From Streptomyces mashuensis (GTDB lineage Bacteria > Actinomycetota > Actinomycetes > Streptomycetales > Streptomycetaceae): a stretch of DNA of 64,000 nt. Both the position numbers and the translations under genes were made by a program. This document shows positions 51,387 to 60,605 of the stretch, piece by piece. Position 1 is the stretch's first letter, and each line of letters opens with the position of its first letter. The notes under the pieces are model-generated. The model made no database searches, had not been told where the DNA came from, and worked only from the letters and a program-made list of their open reading frames with translations. Where the stretch lies: positions 186,001 to 250,000 of the forward strand of contig NZ_BNBD01000008.1 in assembly GCF_014654785.1 (NCBI RefSeq), in the 5' to 3' direction.

Positions 51387-52172
51387 TCAGGTCGCGGTCC
51401 AGCCGCCGTCGAGGGCGATCGAGGCGCCGTTGATGCCGCCGGCGGCCGGGCCGCACAGCCACACCACGGCGGCCGCGACCTCGTCGGGTTCGAGCAGGCG
51501 GCCCAGGGGCGAGCGGGCCAGCAGGACGTCGTCGAGCACCGCGTCCGCCGTGATGCCGTGGGCGGCGGCCTGGGCGCGGACCTGGTCCTCCACCAGCGGG
51601 GTGCGGACGTAGCCGGGGCTGACGCAGTTGCTGGTGACGCCGTGCGGCGCGCCCTCGACGGCGGCCACCTTGCTCAGGCCCTCCAGGGCGTGCTTGGCCG
51701 CGACGTACGCGCACTTGAAGGCGCTCGCGCGGCGCCCGTGGACGCTGGAGATGTTGATGACGCGCCCCCAGCCGGAGGCGTACATGTGCGGCAGCGTCCG
51801 CCGCATCAGCAGGAACGGCGCGGTGACCATGACCTGTTGGATGAGGGCGAAGCGCTCCGGCGGGAAGGCGGTGAGGGGCGCCACATGCTGCAAGCCGGCG
51901 TTGTTCACGAGGATGTCGACGGCGGCGGGCAGCGTGTCGAGGGCGGCCGGGTCAGCGAGGTCGGCGATGTGGGGCAGACCGCCGATCGCCTGCGCGACCG
52001 CCGTCGCGGAGCCGGCGTCCACGTCGACGACGTGCACGGTGGCCCCGGCCCGGGCCAGGTGCGCGGCGCAGGCCCGCCCGATGCCGCTGCCCGCTCCGGT
52101 CACCAGTGCCGTGCGGCCACGCAGGTCCGGGCCCGCCGTGTGCGGCGGCGGGGTGGGGAGTTCGCTCGTCAT
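51387..52172 (-). CDS. 3-hydroxybutyrate dehydrogenase (SDR)
   Basis: A 261-residue classical short-chain dehydrogenase. TGAGSGIG (residues 25-32) binds NAD; NNAG, the catalytic Ser in ISSVHGR and the YVAAK Tyr/Lys pair are all present. VHGRRASAFKCAYVAAKHALEGLSKVAAVE is typical of (R)-3-hydroxybutyrate dehydrogenase, which interconverts 3-hydroxybutyrate and acetoacetate. ATG 52172 is preferred over a longer upstream frame. It forms an operon with the MHS transporter and the PucR-type regulator. Confidence 0.9.
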   Translation of the reverse strand: MTSELPTPPPHTAGPDLRGRTALVTGAGSGIGRACAAHLARAGATVHVVDVDAGSATAVAQAIGGLPHIADLADPAALDTLPAAVDILVNNAGLQHVAPLTAFPPERFALIQQVMVTAPFLLMRRTLPHMYASGWGRVINISSVHGRRASAFKCAYVAAKHALEGLSKVAAVEGAPHGVTSNCVSPGYVRTPLVEDQVRAQAAAHGITADAVLDDVLLARSPLGRLLEPDEVAAAVVWLCGPAAGGINGASIALDGGWTAT

Positions 52173-52372
52173 GGCGGCAGACCCTAGGGCTCCGCGGCAC
52201 CCGGCTCCTATGGTGCCGGGACACACAAGAGGCGTGCGCGGCATGGGGGACGGGCCCATGGTGGCAGGCCGTAGGGTCCGCCGGGTGACCGAGAGCGACT
52301 ACGGACGTTTCACGAGGACCTGCGCTGGGCGGACGGCTTGAAACCGTCCCCGATCAGCGGAAACCGACCGGC

Positions 52373-54454
52373 TCAGTGCTGCGGCGCCGGCAGGCGGACG
52401 GCGATGAGGCATACGTCGTCGCGGCCGCTTGCGGCGGCGCACGAGACGAGGGTGTCGCAGAACGTCTCCAGGGGGGTGCCGGCGAGGTCGGCGGCGGTGC
52501 GGGCCAGGCGGGTCAGGCCGTCGTCGATGTCCTCGTCGGGGCGTTCCACCAGGCCGTCGGTGTAGAGCAGCAGCGTGCTGCCGGCGGGCAGGGGCTGCAC
52601 GGCGCTGACGCGCCAGTCGTCGGGTACGGGCAGGCCGAGCAGCGGTGACATGGCCCCGGTGAGGAAGGACGTGCGGCCGTCCGGGGTCACCAGCAGCGGC
52701 GGGGGGTGCCCGGCGACGCTGTAGTACGCCTGCCGGCCGCCGTCGGGGGCGTCCTCGACGCGGACGAGAGCGCAGGTGGCGGTGGAGCCGTCGGGTTCGA
52801 GGAGCTGGGCGGCCCGGTCGAGGCGCCGGATGATGTCGCCCGGCGGTTCCTCCCGGTCGGCGGCGAGGCTGCGCAGCATGTTGCGCATCTTGCTCATGTT
52901 CACGGCGGCCGCGATGTCGTGCCCGGCGACGTCGCCGATGACGAGTGCCAGCGCGCCGTCGCCCAGGACGAAGGAGTCGTACCAGTCGCCGCCGACCTCG
53001 GCGGCGGCGGGGCTCGGCAGGTAGCGCGAGACGATGTGCAGGTCGCCGTAGTGCGGGGGCCGGCTGAGCAGGCTGTGCTGGAGGGCGAGGGCGACGCGCT
53101 GGGTGCGCTGGAACTCCATGATGTTGCGCAGCGGGTCGTGGGCCTGTTCCAGGAGTTCGTGCAGCAGCGCCAGGTCGGCCGCGCCGATCGGGTCGCGGTC
53201 GCCGCAGGCGAAGACGTCGACGATGGCGGCGAGGGTGCCGTCGATGAGGACGGGCACGACGGCGACGCTGTGGGCGCGGGCGCTGCGCAGCCAGGGCAGC
53301 GTGTCGGGTGGCACGAGGCCGGGCGGGGTGGTGTCGGGGTCGAAGGTCGTGAGGACGGGGCGGCGTTCCCGGACGGCGCGAGCGAAGACGCTGCCGTCCG
53401 GGATGTGCTCGGTCCCCAGCCGGGGCGGGTCGGCGGGCAGGCCCTCGCGGGTGCGGGCGGCAATGCGTTCGACGGTGAGCCCGGCGCCGTCGGCGAGCTG
53501 GTCGACGGGGTCGGTGAAGAGGTAGATGCCGCACTTGTCGGCGAGGGCGGGCACGATGACGTCGCCGAGGGCGGCGAACGCGGTGCGGGGCTGCGTGGAC
53601 TCGGCCAGCAGGGCCGCCGCCGCGGCCAGGACGTCCTTGCGGCGCTGCTCCTGCCAGTCCCGTTCGATGTCGGTGCAGGTGCCCACCCATTCCAGGACCC
53701 GGCCGTCGTCGTCCCGGACGGGCACGGCCCGGACGTGGAAGTGGCGGTAGGTGCCGTCGGCGGTGCGCAGCCGGTAGACGTACGTGAACTCGTCGGGCAC
53801 CTCGTCCAGGGCCTGCTGCCAGGCGGCCCTCATGGGTTCGCGGTCCTGCGGGTGCAGTACGTCCAGCCAGCCGTCGCCGCGGAACTCCTCCCACGTCTGG
53901 CCGGTGACGTGCTCCCAGCCGGGGCTGGGCTCGATGGTGCCGCCCTTGGCGGCCGCCACCCAGACGATCTGTGTGCCGGTGGCCACCAGGTTCTCGAACC
54001 GGCGCAGGGCGCGCAGCCGCTCCTCCGTGGTGCTCCGGTCGCGTTCCGCGGACCGGACCTGCTCGGTGACGTCGACGGCCACGACGAGGACGCCCCGCCC
54101 GCCGTCGGGCATGCCGAGGACGGAGAGGCTGAAGGTGAAGTACCGCTTGGTGAAGCCGTGCGGCGAGCGGTACTCGCTGGGGGCGGCGGCCAGGCGCACC
54201 GGCTCGCCGGTGCGGAACACCTCGTCGACGAGGGCGAAGTAGCTCTGCTGCTTCTGCTCGGGGAACGCCTGGGCGAGCGGCACGCCCAGCGGCCGGGGGC
54301 CGAAGACCTGCCGGTGGAGGTGGTTGGTGTAGACGAGTTCGTGCTGCGGCCCCCGGGTGACGGCGACGGGCACCGGCACGGGGTCGAACATGCTCCACGG
54401 CGAGCCGCCGCCGGCACCCGTCGCCGTCCGCTGCTCACCCTCCGGCCCGCTCAC
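52373..54454 (-). CDS. PAS/GAF/SpoIIE-type PP2C serine phosphatase
   Basis: A 693-residue soluble signalling protein. A first PAS-like domain (about residues 15-130) is followed by a PAS with PAC motif (about 150-260, DGTYRHFHVRAVPVRDDDGRVLEW). A GAF domain comes next (about 270-430), and a C-terminal SpoIIE PP2C phosphatase (about 460-690) has GGDWYDSF, LALVIGDVAGHD and LLLYTDGLVERPDEDIDDG. It likely dephosphorylates an anti-anti-sigma factor. The GTG at 54454 follows GGAGAGG. Only a membrane-protein gene is divergent from it. Confidence 0.92.
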   Translation of the reverse strand: MSGPEGEQRTATGAGGGSPWSMFDPVPVPVAVTRGPQHELVYTNHLHRQVFGPRPLGVPLAQAFPEQKQQSYFALVDEVFRTGEPVRLAAAPSEYRSPHGFTKRYFTFSLSVLGMPDGGRGVLVVAVDVTEQVRSAERDRSTTEERLRALRRFENLVATGTQIVWVAAAKGGTIEPSPGWEHVTGQTWEEFRGDGWLDVLHPQDREPMRAAWQQALDEVPDEFTYVYRLRTADGTYRHFHVRAVPVRDDDGRVLEWVGTCTDIERDWQEQRRKDVLAAAAALLAESTQPRTAFAALGDVIVPALADKCGIYLFTDPVDQLADGAGLTVERIAARTREGLPADPPRLGTEHIPDGSVFARAVRERRPVLTTFDPDTTPPGLVPPDTLPWLRSARAHSVAVVPVLIDGTLAAIVDVFACGDRDPIGAADLALLHELLEQAHDPLRNIMEFQRTQRVALALQHSLLSRPPHYGDLHIVSRYLPSPAAAEVGGDWYDSFVLGDGALALVIGDVAGHDIAAAVNMSKMRNMLRSLAADREEPPGDIIRRLDRAAQLLEPDGSTATCALVRVEDAPDGGRQAYYSVAGHPPPLLVTPDGRTSFLTGAMSPLLGLPVPDDWRVSAVQPLPAGSTLLLYTDGLVERPDEDIDDGLTRLARTAADLAGTPLETFCDTLVSCAAASGRDDVCLIAVRLPAPQH

Positions 54455-54659
54455 GGTCGCCCCTCTCCTGCGCCGGCACGTCCCTTCATCCTCGTCCGGC
54501 CGGGGCGGCACCTCACCAGCTGGGCGGCGAACGGGTGACGTCACGGCGCCGGGTCCACGGGGCGCACGGTGCGCCGGACGGGTGGGTGCGGGAGTGGCGT
54601 TCGGTGCTGGTGGGACGTGAGTAAGCTGCCGGGACGTCAATCACGGGGAGGGACACCAC

Positions 54660-55436
54660 ATGTCGCTTGGACGCGACGTCATGGCCGTCGGCGGGTGCGG
54701 CCCGTTCGGTCTGTTCCGGCACGCACGGGCCCGGGCCACCGCCATTTTCGCCGCGCCGAGCACGGGCCGGGTGAACGACCCGGTCATCGGCCGGGTCCAG
54801 AAGGCCCGGGCGGTCGTCGGAGCGCTGACGACCTTCGTGCTGATATCGGTGTACGGGGTGGACGGCGGCTGGAGCGCCGTCTTCGAGGACGGCTTCACGA
54901 AGCTGTTCACGGCACCGCTGGTGCTGCTGCTGGTGGGGCCGGTCGTCGTCGCCGGCTTCATCTGGTACGCGCCGCGGCAGCACCGGCCGCTGCTGCGGTC
55001 GCGGCTGCGGCATCCGCTGCGGGCGGTCGGCTGGTACGTGGGTGTGCCGGTGGTCGCGGTGGGTGGTTTCCTCGGCCTGGGCATGCTGGGGAAGTCGCTG
55101 AGCGGCTACGCCGTCCCACAGGCGGTGGTCTTCGTGTTCATGGCCCTGGTGTGGTTCCCGTTCCTGATGTGGGCCGCCGGGTTCCTGTTCTTCGCCTCCG
55201 GTGCCGCCGCCCGGTTCGCGTTCAACACCGCCGACGTGCACGCTTCGCTGCCGGCCGTCCTCACGGTCGTCCTGGTGTGGGTGCTCAACCTGGTGCAGCT
55301 CGGCGACGGCCTGCCGAACGGGCCGCTGGCGGTGAAGATCGCGGCGTTCCTCGGCGGACCGCTGTCGGTCACCGCCGTCTCCTGCTGGGAGCTGCACGTG
55401 CTGCGCACCCGCTACGGCGTGCGGGTCCGCGGCTGA
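54660..55436 (+). CDS. Hypothetical multi-span membrane protein
   Basis: A 258-residue protein with about six hydrophobic segments, starting near residue 50 (AVVGALTTFVLISVYGVDGG), and a basic loop RQHRPLLRSRLRHPLRA. I do not recognise the family. GGGGAGGGAC precedes the ATG at 54660. It is divergent from the SpoIIE phosphatase across 205 bp that holds two GGGACGT repeats (54612 and 54631), and it ends 7 bp from the convergent ADP-ribosylglycohydrolase. Confidence 0.75.
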   Translation: MSLGRDVMAVGGCGPFGLFRHARARATAIFAAPSTGRVNDPVIGRVQKARAVVGALTTFVLISVYGVDGGWSAVFEDGFTKLFTAPLVLLLVGPVVVAGFIWYAPRQHRPLLRSRLRHPLRAVGWYVGVPVVAVGGFLGLGMLGKSLSGYAVPQAVVFVFMALVWFPFLMWAAGFLFFASGAAARFAFNTADVHASLPAVLTVVLVWVLNLVQLGDGLPNGPLAVKIAAFLGGPLSVTAVSCWELHVLRTRYGVRVRG

Positions 55437-55443
55437 GGCGGGC

Positions 55444-56388
55444 TCAGCCGGACTCCACCAGGCGCCGGGCGACCTCGGTCAGTTCCGGCAGGCGCAGCAC
55501 GCGGTCGCCCGCGCCGGGCAGCGGTACGTGCAGGGGCTCCGTCCAGCGCGCGGGGACGGCGCCGAGCCCGTACACGGCACCGGCGAGGCCGCCGGTGACC
55601 GCGGCCACGGTGTCGGTGTCCATGCCCAGGTCGACGGCGGCGCGGAGGGCGTCCTCGAACGTGGTCGTGGTGCGCAGCGCCCAGACGGCGGAGCCCAGGC
55701 AGGGCCAGACGGCGCCGTTGGGCTCGGTGGCCAGGCGGGGGTGCCAGTCGGGGGCGAGGACGGCGGCGTACCGGTCGCGGTGGTCCGGGTGCACGTGGCC
55801 GAGCGTCTCCGGGAGGGCCGCGACGGGGTCGCCGCCGTCCAGTGCGACACGTACCAGGTCGTGGAAGACGGCGGTGCCCTCGCCGGCGGCCGGGTCGCCG
55901 TGGGTGAGGGCGGAGATGCGGCGGGCGGCGTCCATGGTGGCCGCGCGGCCCCGGGCCGCGAAGTGCACGGCGGCGGTGGTGGCCCGCATGAGGGAGCCGT
56001 TGCCGGCGGAGCGGTGCCCGGCCTCGAACCAGGCCGTGGCGGCGCGGTCCCAGGGCAGGCCGCTGTGCAGCACGCCCTCGGTCTGGATGCCGATGTCCTT
56101 CAGGTCGGCGGCCGCCCAGCGCTGGAAGCGGGCGAAGATGTCGGCCGGGTCCAGCCGCCCGCGCTCCAGGAGCGAGTCGGCGACGTGCAGCGCCATCTGC
56201 GTGTCGTCGGTGGCCTCGCCCGGGTCCCAGCCGCGGCCGCCGCACATCTCGCCGCCGGGCGCGGAACGGGGGAAGCGGGCGGAGAACGCTCCGGACGGCC
56301 CGAACTCGAAGGGGGCGCCCAGGGCGTCGCCCACGGCCGATCCGACGACGGCTCCTGCGGCACGGTCCATGCGGTTGATCCCGGTCAT
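55444..56388 (-). CDS. ADP-ribosylglycohydrolase family protein
   Basis: A 314-residue DraG/ARH-type hydrolase. The Mg-binding motifs are complete: GDALG near residue 20, TDDTQM near 60, HRSAGNGSLMR near 125 and MDTDTVAA near 265. The family removes ADP-ribose from proteins or nucleic acids, or hydrolyses related N-glycosides; the target is not readable. It is divergent (101 bp) from a pair of nucleotidyltransferase genes, which may be a functional link. Confidence 0.9.
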   Translation of the reverse strand: MTGINRMDRAAGAVVGSAVGDALGAPFEFGPSGAFSARFPRSAPGGEMCGGRGWDPGEATDDTQMALHVADSLLERGRLDPADIFARFQRWAAADLKDIGIQTEGVLHSGLPWDRAATAWFEAGHRSAGNGSLMRATTAAVHFAARGRAATMDAARRISALTHGDPAAGEGTAVFHDLVRVALDGGDPVAALPETLGHVHPDHRDRYAAVLAPDWHPRLATEPNGAVWPCLGSAVWALRTTTTFEDALRAAVDLGMDTDTVAAVTGGLAGAVYGLGAVPARWTEPLHVPLPGAGDRVLRLPELTEVARRLVESG

Positions 56389-56489
56389 CCCGGAAGCCTA
56401 ACCAAGCCGGTGCCGGGGGCGGCAGGGCACCCCTGGGGGCGGCCGCCCGGTGAAAAGCGTTTGGACACGGAACGGTCCGGGATACGACG

Positions 56490-57200
56490 ATGATCCGCAT
56501 GTCGGACGAGAAACACCTGGCCGAGCGGCATTCCATCCTGTCGGTGGTCGTCGGGTCGCGCGCGTTCGGACTCGCCACCGCGGCCTCCGATGTCGACCGG
56601 CGCGGCGTGTTCGTCGCCCCCACCGAGGACTTCTGGCCGATGAGCAAGCCGCCCACGCACCTGGACGGGCCGCTGCCCGAGCAGTTCAGCTGGGAGGTCG
56701 AGCGGTTCTGCGAGCTGGCCCTGACCGGCAACCCCAACGTGCTGGAGGTGCTGCACAGCCCCCTGGTCGAGCACAGCACGGCGCTCGGCGCCGAACTGCG
56801 CGCGCTGGCGCCCGCGTTCCTCTCCCGCAGGGCGTACCGGACGTACGGGCGGTACGCGCGGTCGCAGTTCGCCAAGGCGGACGCCCGGCGGCGGAGCGAG
56901 GGCGAGCCGCGCTGGAAGCACGTCGTGCACCTGCTGCGGCTGATGATCAGCGGCGCGGAGCTCCTGGAGAGCGGCTCCGTCATGGTCGACGTGGGCCCGC
57001 ACCGGGAGCGGCTCATGGCCGTCCGCCGCGGCGAGCTGACATGGGCGGAGGTCTGTGCCTGGCACGACCGTCTGGCCGCCCGCCTCGACGCGGCCCTCGC
57101 CGGCAGCCCCCTGCCCGACGACCCCGACACCCCGCGCGTCGAGGACTGGCTGGTCTCCGTACGCCGCCGTTCCCTCCACCAGGAAAGCCCCGCATCATGA
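56490..57200 (+). CDS. Minimal nucleotidyltransferase, YcgL-like
   Basis: A 236-residue protein with the pol-beta nucleotidyltransferase signature VVVGSRAFGLATAASDVDRRG: Gly22-Ser23 and the metal acids Asp34 and Asp36. It resembles the YcgL/DUF-type NTases found near RNA-repair and phage-related genes. After ~110 residues it becomes helical (KHVVHLLRLMISGAELL). The substrate is unknown. It overlaps its paralogue by 4 bp (ATGA). In-frame ATG 56499 is an alternative start. Confidence 0.8.
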   Translation: MIRMSDEKHLAERHSILSVVVGSRAFGLATAASDVDRRGVFVAPTEDFWPMSKPPTHLDGPLPEQFSWEVERFCELALTGNPNVLEVLHSPLVEHSTALGAELRALAPAFLSRRAYRTYGRYARSQFAKADARRRSEGEPRWKHVVHLLRLMISGAELLESGSVMVDVGPHRERLMAVRRGELTWAEVCAWHDRLAARLDAALAGSPLPDDPDTPRVEDWLVSVRRRSLHQESPAS

Positions 57201-58012
57201 ACGTCACCCACGGCCTGTCCACCACTCCCCCGGCGTCCGCCCCGGCCGGCCTGCCCGACCTGACGCCGGTCGTCGCGGAACAGCAGCACCCGCTGCTGTT
57301 CGCCACGGTCTCCGGCGCACACCTGTACGGGTTCCCGTCCCGCGACTCGGACGTCGACCTGCGCGGGGTGCACCTGCTGCCGCTGCGCGACGTGCTCGGG
57401 CTGGAGCCCGGGCAGGAGACGCTGAGCCGGACCTGGGACCGCGACGGCGTGGAGCTGGACCTCGTCACGCACGACCTGGCCAAGTTCGCGCGGCTGCTGC
57501 TGCGCCCCAACGGCTACGTCCTGGAGCAGCTGCTCTCCCCGCTCGTGGTGCACACGACGCCGGAGCACGCGGCGCTGGTGGAGCTCGCGCCGAAGCTGCT
57601 GACGCGGCACCACGCCCGTCACTACCGGGGCTTCGCCACGACGCAGTGGCGGCTGTTCGGGAGGACCGGTGAGCTGAAGCCGCTGCTGTACACGTTCCGT
57701 TTGCTGCTGACGGGCATCCACCTGATGCGCGAGCGGCAGGTGCTGGCGGATCTGCCGGCGCTGGCGGAGACCGGGCCGGCACCGGCCTACGTGGGTGAGC
57801 TGGTGCGGGCCAAGGTGGCGGCCGAGCATTTGCCGCTGGCGGCGCTGGACGGTGCGCCGTCGCAGGAGCGCCTGGCCGCGGACGTGGCGGCGCTGCACGC
57901 GGCGTTGGACGCGGCGGAGGCGGCCACGGCTCTGCCGGACGTGCCCGGGGCGCGGGAGCAGGTGGACGCGTTGGTGGTGGAGACGCGGCTGGCGGCCGGC
58001 GGCGGTTGCTGA
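57197..58012 (+). CDS. Minimal nucleotidyltransferase paralogue
   Basis: A 271-residue NTase-fold protein related to the previous gene. It has Ser39-Gly40-Ala41 where the usual Gly-Ser sits, then Ser51-Asp52-Val53-Asp54 and a third acid in VELDLVTHDLAKFARLL. Gly-Ala in place of Gly-Ser may alter phosphate binding. The helical C-terminal half parallels the first protein (LLYTFRLLLTGIHLM). Translational coupling implies that the two work together, perhaps as a heterodimer. Function unknown. Confidence 0.78.
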   Translation: MNVTHGLSTTPPASAPAGLPDLTPVVAEQQHPLLFATVSGAHLYGFPSRDSDVDLRGVHLLPLRDVLGLEPGQETLSRTWDRDGVELDLVTHDLAKFARLLLRPNGYVLEQLLSPLVVHTTPEHAALVELAPKLLTRHHARHYRGFATTQWRLFGRTGELKPLLYTFRLLLTGIHLMRERQVLADLPALAETGPAPAYVGELVRAKVAAEHLPLAALDGAPSQERLAADVAALHAALDAAEAATALPDVPGAREQVDALVVETRLAAGGGC

Positions 58013-58021
58013 CCGCGGCTC

Positions 58022-58705
58022 TCAGTGCCCGGGGTGCGTGGCGTTCCAGCCGCGTTCCAGCAGGGTGAACATGGCGTCCGCGGCAGCCGCCGGGTCCGGG
58101 TGGCTGCCGGCGAGGAAGGGGATGTCCAGGGCGAAGCGGGCGAGGGCGGCGCAGGTGGCGTCGTCCTCGGGGGCCCCCGTCTCGGCGGCGATCGCCCGGC
58201 CCAGGGCGGCCTCGTGCCGCAGCCACATCCGGTGGGCGTACTCGCGCAGGGCCGGGGTGTTCTCCACCATGCGGCTGAACTCCTCGAGCCGGGACCCCTC
58301 GCCGACGCCCGGCGGGAGGGTGTGCGGCCCGACCGCGGTCAGCAGGTGCTCGCGGCTGAACTCCCCGAGCCCGGACTTCTCGGCGGCGCCGGGCCAGAGC
58401 AGGTGCGGCCCCACGGCGGTCAGCAGGTGCTCGCGCAGGGCCTCCAGGACCGACCGGCCCGGGGCGCGGTCGCGCACGGCGCCGACGAGTGCCGCCTCGA
58501 TGTCCTGCTCCAGGTCGAAGACGAGGGCCTCTTTGCACGGGAAGTGCTTGAACAGCGTGGTCACCGAGACGTCCGCGGCGTCGGCCACCTCCTTGACGCC
58601 GACCTGGTCGTAGCCGCGCTCCAGGAACAGTTCGAGCGCGGCGTCCGCCAACGCCTTGCGGGTCTGGGCCTTCTTGCGCTCGCGGCGCCCGGTGGGTTCG
58701 GTCAC
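58022..58705 (-). CDS. TetR regulator with internal tandem duplication
   Basis: A 227-residue TetR repressor. The HTH is at about residues 15-60 (ALADAALELFLERGYDQVGVKEVADAADVSVTTLFKHF). A 27-residue unit, REHLLTAVGPH plus a variable stretch ending in EFS, occurs twice in a row at about residues 91-144. This makes the ligand domain longer than in the usual ~200-residue relatives. The divergent monooxygenase gene at 58840 is the likely target. Confidence 0.88.
   Translation of the reverse strand: MTEPTGRRERKKAQTRKALADAALELFLERGYDQVGVKEVADAADVSVTTLFKHFPCKEALVFDLEQDIEAALVGAVRDRAPGRSVLEALREHLLTAVGPHLLWPGAAEKSGLGEFSREHLLTAVGPHTLPPGVGEGSRLEEFSRMVENTPALREYAHRMWLRHEAALGRAIAAETGAPEDDATCAALARFALDIPFLAGSHPDPAAAADAMFTLLERGWNATHPGH
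58274..58435 (-). repeat. 81-bp in-frame tandem duplication inside tetR
   Basis: Two consecutive 81-bp units (58355-58435 and 58274-58354). Both encode REHLLTAVGPH and end in GEFS/EEFS, with divergence in the middle, so the duplication is not brand new. The reading frame is kept. Confidence 0.85.
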
Positions 58706-58743
58706 CGGGCCACCCTACCGCACGGTTGAGCAGCCCAAAAAGT

Positions 58744-58759
58744 TAAGTCGTTGCACTTA
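58744..58759. promoter_or_regulatory. Candidate TetR operator
   Basis: TAAGT-N6-ACTTA is an inverted repeat in an AT-rich patch between tetR (start 58705) and the divergent monooxygenase (start 58840), the expected operator position. Confidence 0.6.
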
Positions 58760-58839
58760 TTGAGTCGGTGTGCTTTTGTGTGACCGGGGGTGGGCCGGGT
58801 CGCGGTCGCCGCCCCGTCACACCACTCAAGGGGGTCCCC

Positions 58840-59952
58840 ATGCAGGCTTTGCACATCGCCGTCGTCGGAGCCGGTCCGGGCGGGCTGGTCTGTGCCCGCA
58901 TCCTGCAACGCCACGGCTGCTCCGTCACCGTCTTCGAGCGCGACGCGTCCGCCGGCGCCCGCAGGCAGGGCGGCACGCTCGACATCCACAGCACCACGGG
59001 CCAGAAGGCGCTGGACGAGGCCGGAGTGCTCGACCGGTTCCACGCACTGGCCCGCCCCGAGGGCGAGACCTGGCGCGCCCTCGACCCCTTCACCGCCGAG
59101 GTCCTGACGGTGGACGAACCGGCCGACGGGGTGTCCCACCGCCCGGAGATCGACCGCGGCCAGCTGCGCGACCTGCTGCTGGAGTCGCTCACGCCCGGCA
59201 CCGTGCGCTGGGGACGGGCCGTCACCGGGGCACTCCCGCAGGGCGACGGCACCTGCCGGCTGCTGTTCGAGGACGGCTCCGCCGAGGACTTCGATCTCGT
59301 CGTCGGCGCCGACGGCGCCTGGTCCCGGGTCCGGCCGGCGGTGTCGGACGCCGTACCCCGCTACACAGGCGTCACGTTCGTCGGGAACGGTTTCGACGAC
59401 GCCGACAGGCGCCACGCCGCCATGGCCCGGATGGTCGGGAACGGTTCCCTGTCGGCACGGGCCGGCAGCCAGGGCCTGTTCGCCCAGCGCAGCAGCGGCG
59501 GCCGCATCGACACGGCGGCCATGTTCCGCGCGCCCGAGGACTGGCACGCCGCCGCCGGGCTCGACCTCGCCGACACGGCGGCGGTCCGCCGGCACCTGCT
59601 GGGCATGTACGACGGCTGGCACGACGACCTGCTGTACCTGCTGCGCCACGGCGAGGAGGAGTTCGTCAACCGCCCCCTGTACGCGCTGCCCGTCGCGCAC
59701 CACTGGGACCACGTGCCCGGCGTCACGCTGCTCGGCGACGCCGCCCACCTCATGCCGCCGCTGGGCGTCGGCGCCAACCTCGCCCTGCGGGACGGCGCCG
59801 ACCTGGCGCTGGCCCTGGTCCGGGAACCCACGCCCGGCCAGGCCGTGCGGGCCTACGAGAGCATCATGCTGCCCCGCGCGGCCAAGGCCGCCGCGGGCTG
59901 CGCGCAAGGGCTGAACGACATCCTGCCGCCCGTCCCGGCCGCGGCACCCTGA
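58840..59952 (+). CDS. FAD-dependent monooxygenase (TetX/PHBH-like)
   Basis: A 370-residue class A flavoprotein hydroxylase. It has the FAD loop VVGAGPGGL (residues 9-16), the DGxxS-type motif VVGADGAWSRVRP near 165 and GDAAHLMPPLGVGANLALRDG near 295. It is close to TetX-like and other small-molecule hydroxylases, so antibiotic inactivation is conceivable. The ATG at 58840 follows AAGGGGG. Control by the divergent TetR is likely; the inducer may be its substrate. Confidence 0.88.
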   Translation: MQALHIAVVGAGPGGLVCARILQRHGCSVTVFERDASAGARRQGGTLDIHSTTGQKALDEAGVLDRFHALARPEGETWRALDPFTAEVLTVDEPADGVSHRPEIDRGQLRDLLLESLTPGTVRWGRAVTGALPQGDGTCRLLFEDGSAEDFDLVVGADGAWSRVRPAVSDAVPRYTGVTFVGNGFDDADRRHAAMARMVGNGSLSARAGSQGLFAQRSSGGRIDTAAMFRAPEDWHAAAGLDLADTAAVRRHLLGMYDGWHDDLLYLLRHGEEEFVNRPLYALPVAHHWDHVPGVTLLGDAAHLMPPLGVGANLALRDGADLALALVREPTPGQAVRAYESIMLPRAAKAAAGCAQGLNDILPPVPAAAP

Positions 59953-59973
59953 GCGGACGGGGCAGGCGGGGGT

Positions 59974-60444
59974 TCAGGCGTACGTGCCGAAATCGCTTGC
60001 GGCGAGGGCCGCGTTGTCGTTGACGCCGATGACGTAGCCGTCGATGTCTCGGAAGTAGAAGACCCGCTGGCCGGTGTGGTCGGTGAGCGGGCCCTTGATG
60101 ATCTGGGTGTGCTCGGTGACCCGGGCGTGGACACCCTCGAAGTCGTCCACGCCCAGGTAGAGCATGCCGGCCATGCCGATGGGCTCGTCGGCCAGGATGG
60201 GCAGCCAGTTCCGCAGGTCGTCGTTGCTGTAGAGCATGCCGCAGAACTCGCCCCGGTAGAGGAGCATGTGGATGTCGTCGCCAGGGCGGGCCGCGCTGGA
60301 GTCGACGTCGAAGCCCAGCTTCTTGTAGAAGGCGATGCTGGCGGCGGTGTCCCGCACGCTCATGCACGGCGCGAACGGCATGACCTGCTCCACCTCGGCC
60401 TTCTCCCCGGCGACGGCACCCCCGTCGCTACCTTGCTCCGCCAC
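59974..60444 (-). CDS. VOC/glyoxalase superfamily protein
   Basis: A 156-residue vicinal-oxygen-chelate protein with one pair of beta-alpha-beta-beta-beta modules: FAPCMSVRDTAASIAFYKKLGFDV and VFYFRDIDGYVIGVNDN. Similar proteins are bleomycin/fosfomycin resistance-like or dioxygenase-like. The metal ligands are not clear, so it could bind rather than transform a ligand. It converges on the monooxygenase gene with a 21-bp gap. Confidence 0.85.
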   Translation of the reverse strand: MAEQGSDGGAVAGEKAEVEQVMPFAPCMSVRDTAASIAFYKKLGFDVDSSAARPGDDIHMLLYRGEFCGMLYSNDDLRNWLPILADEPIGMAGMLYLGVDDFEGVHARVTEHTQIIKGPLTDHTGQRVFYFRDIDGYVIGVNDNAALAASDFGTYA

Positions 60445-60605
60445 CCGCGCGGCCGCCGCACCCCGGGCGGTGCCGCGCGGGTGAGGCGGCGGGCCCGGTC
60501 CGTCCGTGTCCAGGGGTGAGTGTTAGCGTCTTCATGATCGTTTCGGCGGTCGGCCCCCTGCCGTGCGCGGCCCCGTGCCGCCCTGATTCCCGACGAGGTC
60601 GCGTC

